Below, piece by piece: positions 5,143 through 5,881 of a DNA stretch of 5,881 nucleotides. How positions within the stretch are numbered: position 1 is the first letter of the stretch; each line of letters opens with the position of its first letter. This DNA is from an uncultured Bacteroidales bacterium (GTDB lineage Bacteria; Bacteroidota; Bacteroidia; Bacteroidales; Paludibacteraceae). Under the pieces are notes generated by a model that saw nothing but the letters and a program-made list of their open reading frames with translations, did not search any database and was not told the origin of the DNA. The position numbers were made by a program, and so were the translations under genes. The stretch is from positions 1 through 5,881 of the forward strand of contig CAKVBV010000095.1 of assembly GCA_934725535.1 (NCBI GenBank), given 5' to 3'.

Positions 5143-5184
5143 CTTAACTCGAGTTTGACTCGAGTTAAGAGTATGACATTAGTA
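5128..5184. repeat. 27-bp perfect palindrome with three-base spacer
   Basis: The arms 5128-5154 and 5158-5184 are perfectly complementary across the spacer TTG (5155-5157). Each arm contains a smaller self-palindrome around CTCGAG (AACTCGAGTT at 5146-5155 and ACTCGAGT at 5158-5165). No T tract follows and no gene ends nearby on either side, since the flanking genes diverge, so a terminator is unlikely. A dimeric protein-binding site, a cruciform or a recombination site fits better. Confidence 0.88.
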
Positions 5185-5234
5185 GTAATAGGTAATGGTT
5201 AATAGTTAATATGCCTTTTGACGGCACGAGACAA

Positions 5235-5322
5235 CAGGGAGTTTTTATGACGACGCGAGCCGCGTCGTCCCCCAAGCGTCGTCTCCCTGGCACAGTGTTG
5301 CCATACGGTTTGTGCCAAACCG
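5235..5322. repeat. GC-rich block of overlapping, mutually exclusive hairpins
   Basis: GACGACGCG (5249-5257) can pair with CGCGTCGTC at 5261-5269. Alternatively its first eight bases can pair with GCGTCGTC at 5276-5283, extended by CAGGGA (5235-5240) with TCCCTG (5284-5289). Next to it TGGCACA (5288-5294) can pair with 5311-5317, which competes with CGGTTT/AAACCG (5306-5311 with 5317-5322). The block lies upstream of the promoter at 5400-5431, so it is not part of that transcript. No gene was seen between 5058 and 5464. Confidence 0.55.
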
Positions 5323-5399
5323 ACCGCATACAAGGGCGTCCGTGCCCCCGGAATAATACACTATTTTTGTGTGGTTACCATGATTTTTTATGGGCACTA

Positions 5400-5431
5400 T
5401 TTGCTCAATTCGTTTTTTTAGGGTAAATTTG
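5400..5431 (+). promoter_or_regulatory. Promoter of the RmuC-like gene
   Basis: TTTG (5400-5403), 20 bases and TAAATTTG (5424-5431) match the Bacteroidota consensus. The start codon at 5465 is 34 bases beyond the -7 box. The 13-base element found at the other promoters is absent here, so this gene is probably under separate control. Confidence 0.75.
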
Positions 5432-5464
5432 CACATTCATTATAAATAAACGAATAGCATATTT

Positions 5465-5881
5465 ATGGAACTTCTTTTGGCTTTTATCGGAGGTCTTTTG
5501 TTGGCTGCTATTGGAGCGGTCTTGGTATTGCGCAGTGTGAAATCGTCTGCCGCGCGCGAGAGAGAAAAAGCCATAGCCGATGCGCAACGTCAGTCGGCTA
5601 TGGAGCAGCAAGCCGCTGTGGCTAAACTGCAGGCTGACTTGGAGAACACGCAACAGAACCTGCAGAAAGTGCAGTCCGACAAAGACAAAGCCGAGACACG
5701 TATCGCCGACCTGAACAAGGAAGTTACGGACTTGACCGCCCAACTGACCTCTGCGAAGACCGAGTTGGAAGTGCATCTCACCCACGAGCAGCACAACGCC
5801 CAAGAGCGTACACAGCGAGACAACGAAGCAAAGCAGGAACGAGAGCAGCAAGCCAAAGAACAACTGAAACTGCTCTCCGAA
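5465..5881 (+). CDS. rmuC: Membrane-anchored coiled-coil protein, probable RmuC (C-terminus beyond right edge)
   Basis: An open frame of 139 codons from ATG 5465 to the right edge without a stop. Residues 1-21 (MELLLAFIGGLLLAAIGAVL) form an N-terminal membrane anchor. From about residue 26 the sequence is a charged, Glu/Lys/Gln/Ala-rich coiled coil (for example AKLQADLENTQQNLQKVQ). The anchor, the long coiled coil and the ending AKEQLKLLSE fit the N-terminal part of RmuC, a protein with a nuclease-like C-terminal domain implicated in limiting inversions at repeats. The diagnostic domain is outside the window, so another coiled-coil membrane protein remains possible. The gene diverges from the regulator-kinase operon and has its own promoter at 5400-5431. 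Confidence 0.7.
   Translation, partial: MELLLAFIGGLLLAAIGAVLVLRSVKSSAAREREKAIADAQRQSAMEQQAAVAKLQADLENTQQNLQKVQSDKDKAETRIADLNKEVTDLTAQLTSAKTELEVHLTHEQHNAQERTQRDNEAKQEREQQAKEQLKLLSE

Noticed and set aside
5128..5184. Rho-independent terminator
   Set aside because: The flanking genes diverge from this point, so there is nothing to terminate, and no T tract follows either arm.
5405..5863. Minus-strand ORFs of 152 and 88 codons
   Set aside because: They are antisense to the coiled-coil gene from 5465, which has a promoter, a membrane anchor and a clear heptad-like pattern.

Overview
The window looks like chromosomal DNA from the Bacteroidota, probably the Bacteroidales. Five promoters fit the Bacteroidota pattern TTTG-N20-TAnnTTTG. 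The start sites mostly lack a Shine-Dalgarno sequence. The gene content fits too: a BspA-type leucine-rich-repeat surface protein, the ISPTTLKRLWGY regulator family and a RAYT-type transposase remnant. I cannot name genus or species.

Layout from left to right. (1) 1-254, minus strand: the first 84 codons of a helix-turn-helix-type regulator that runs off the left edge, with its promoter at 281-312. (2) 313-831: about 500 bases with no convincing gene but much structure. There is a plus-strand promoter (364-395), a possible leader with a small hairpin, a 121-base imperfect hairpin (483-603), a T tract (624-630) and a second plus-strand promoter (668-699). (3) 832-2960, plus strand: a two-gene operon with a 4-base ATGA overlap. 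It encodes a uracil-DNA-glycosylase-like protein and then a secreted BspA-type LRR protein with InlB-like repeats. (4) 2985-3017: a 14-bp palindrome between convergent transcription units. (5) 2978-3292, minus: a broken RAYT (Y1/HUH transposase) fragment. (6) 5007-3303, minus: an operon of a full-length regulator (second copy of the gene in 1) and a transmembrane Ser/Thr-kinase-like protein, driven from 5026-5057. (7) 5058-5399: intergenic, with five 11-bp tandem repeats running into a 27-bp perfect palindrome, then GC-rich alternative hairpins. (8) 5400 to the right edge, plus: promoter and N-terminus of a membrane-anchored coiled-coil protein, probably RmuC.

The regulator and kinase form a likely signalling module: a DNA-binding protein followed 4 bases later by a kinase with one membrane segment. 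The regulator is duplicated. Over the 254 bases visible in both copies there are only eight differences, all synonymous, and both copies have the same promoter architecture. A 13-bp element (GGACYAAAAWGGA) lies against the -33 box of both regulator promoters and of the glycosylase-LRR promoter, which suggests that the three units are co-regulated. The two regulator copies are direct repeats that bracket the glycosylase-LRR operon, the RAYT remnant and the kinase, so recombination between them could remove or amplify that block. What the module senses is not visible in the sequence.
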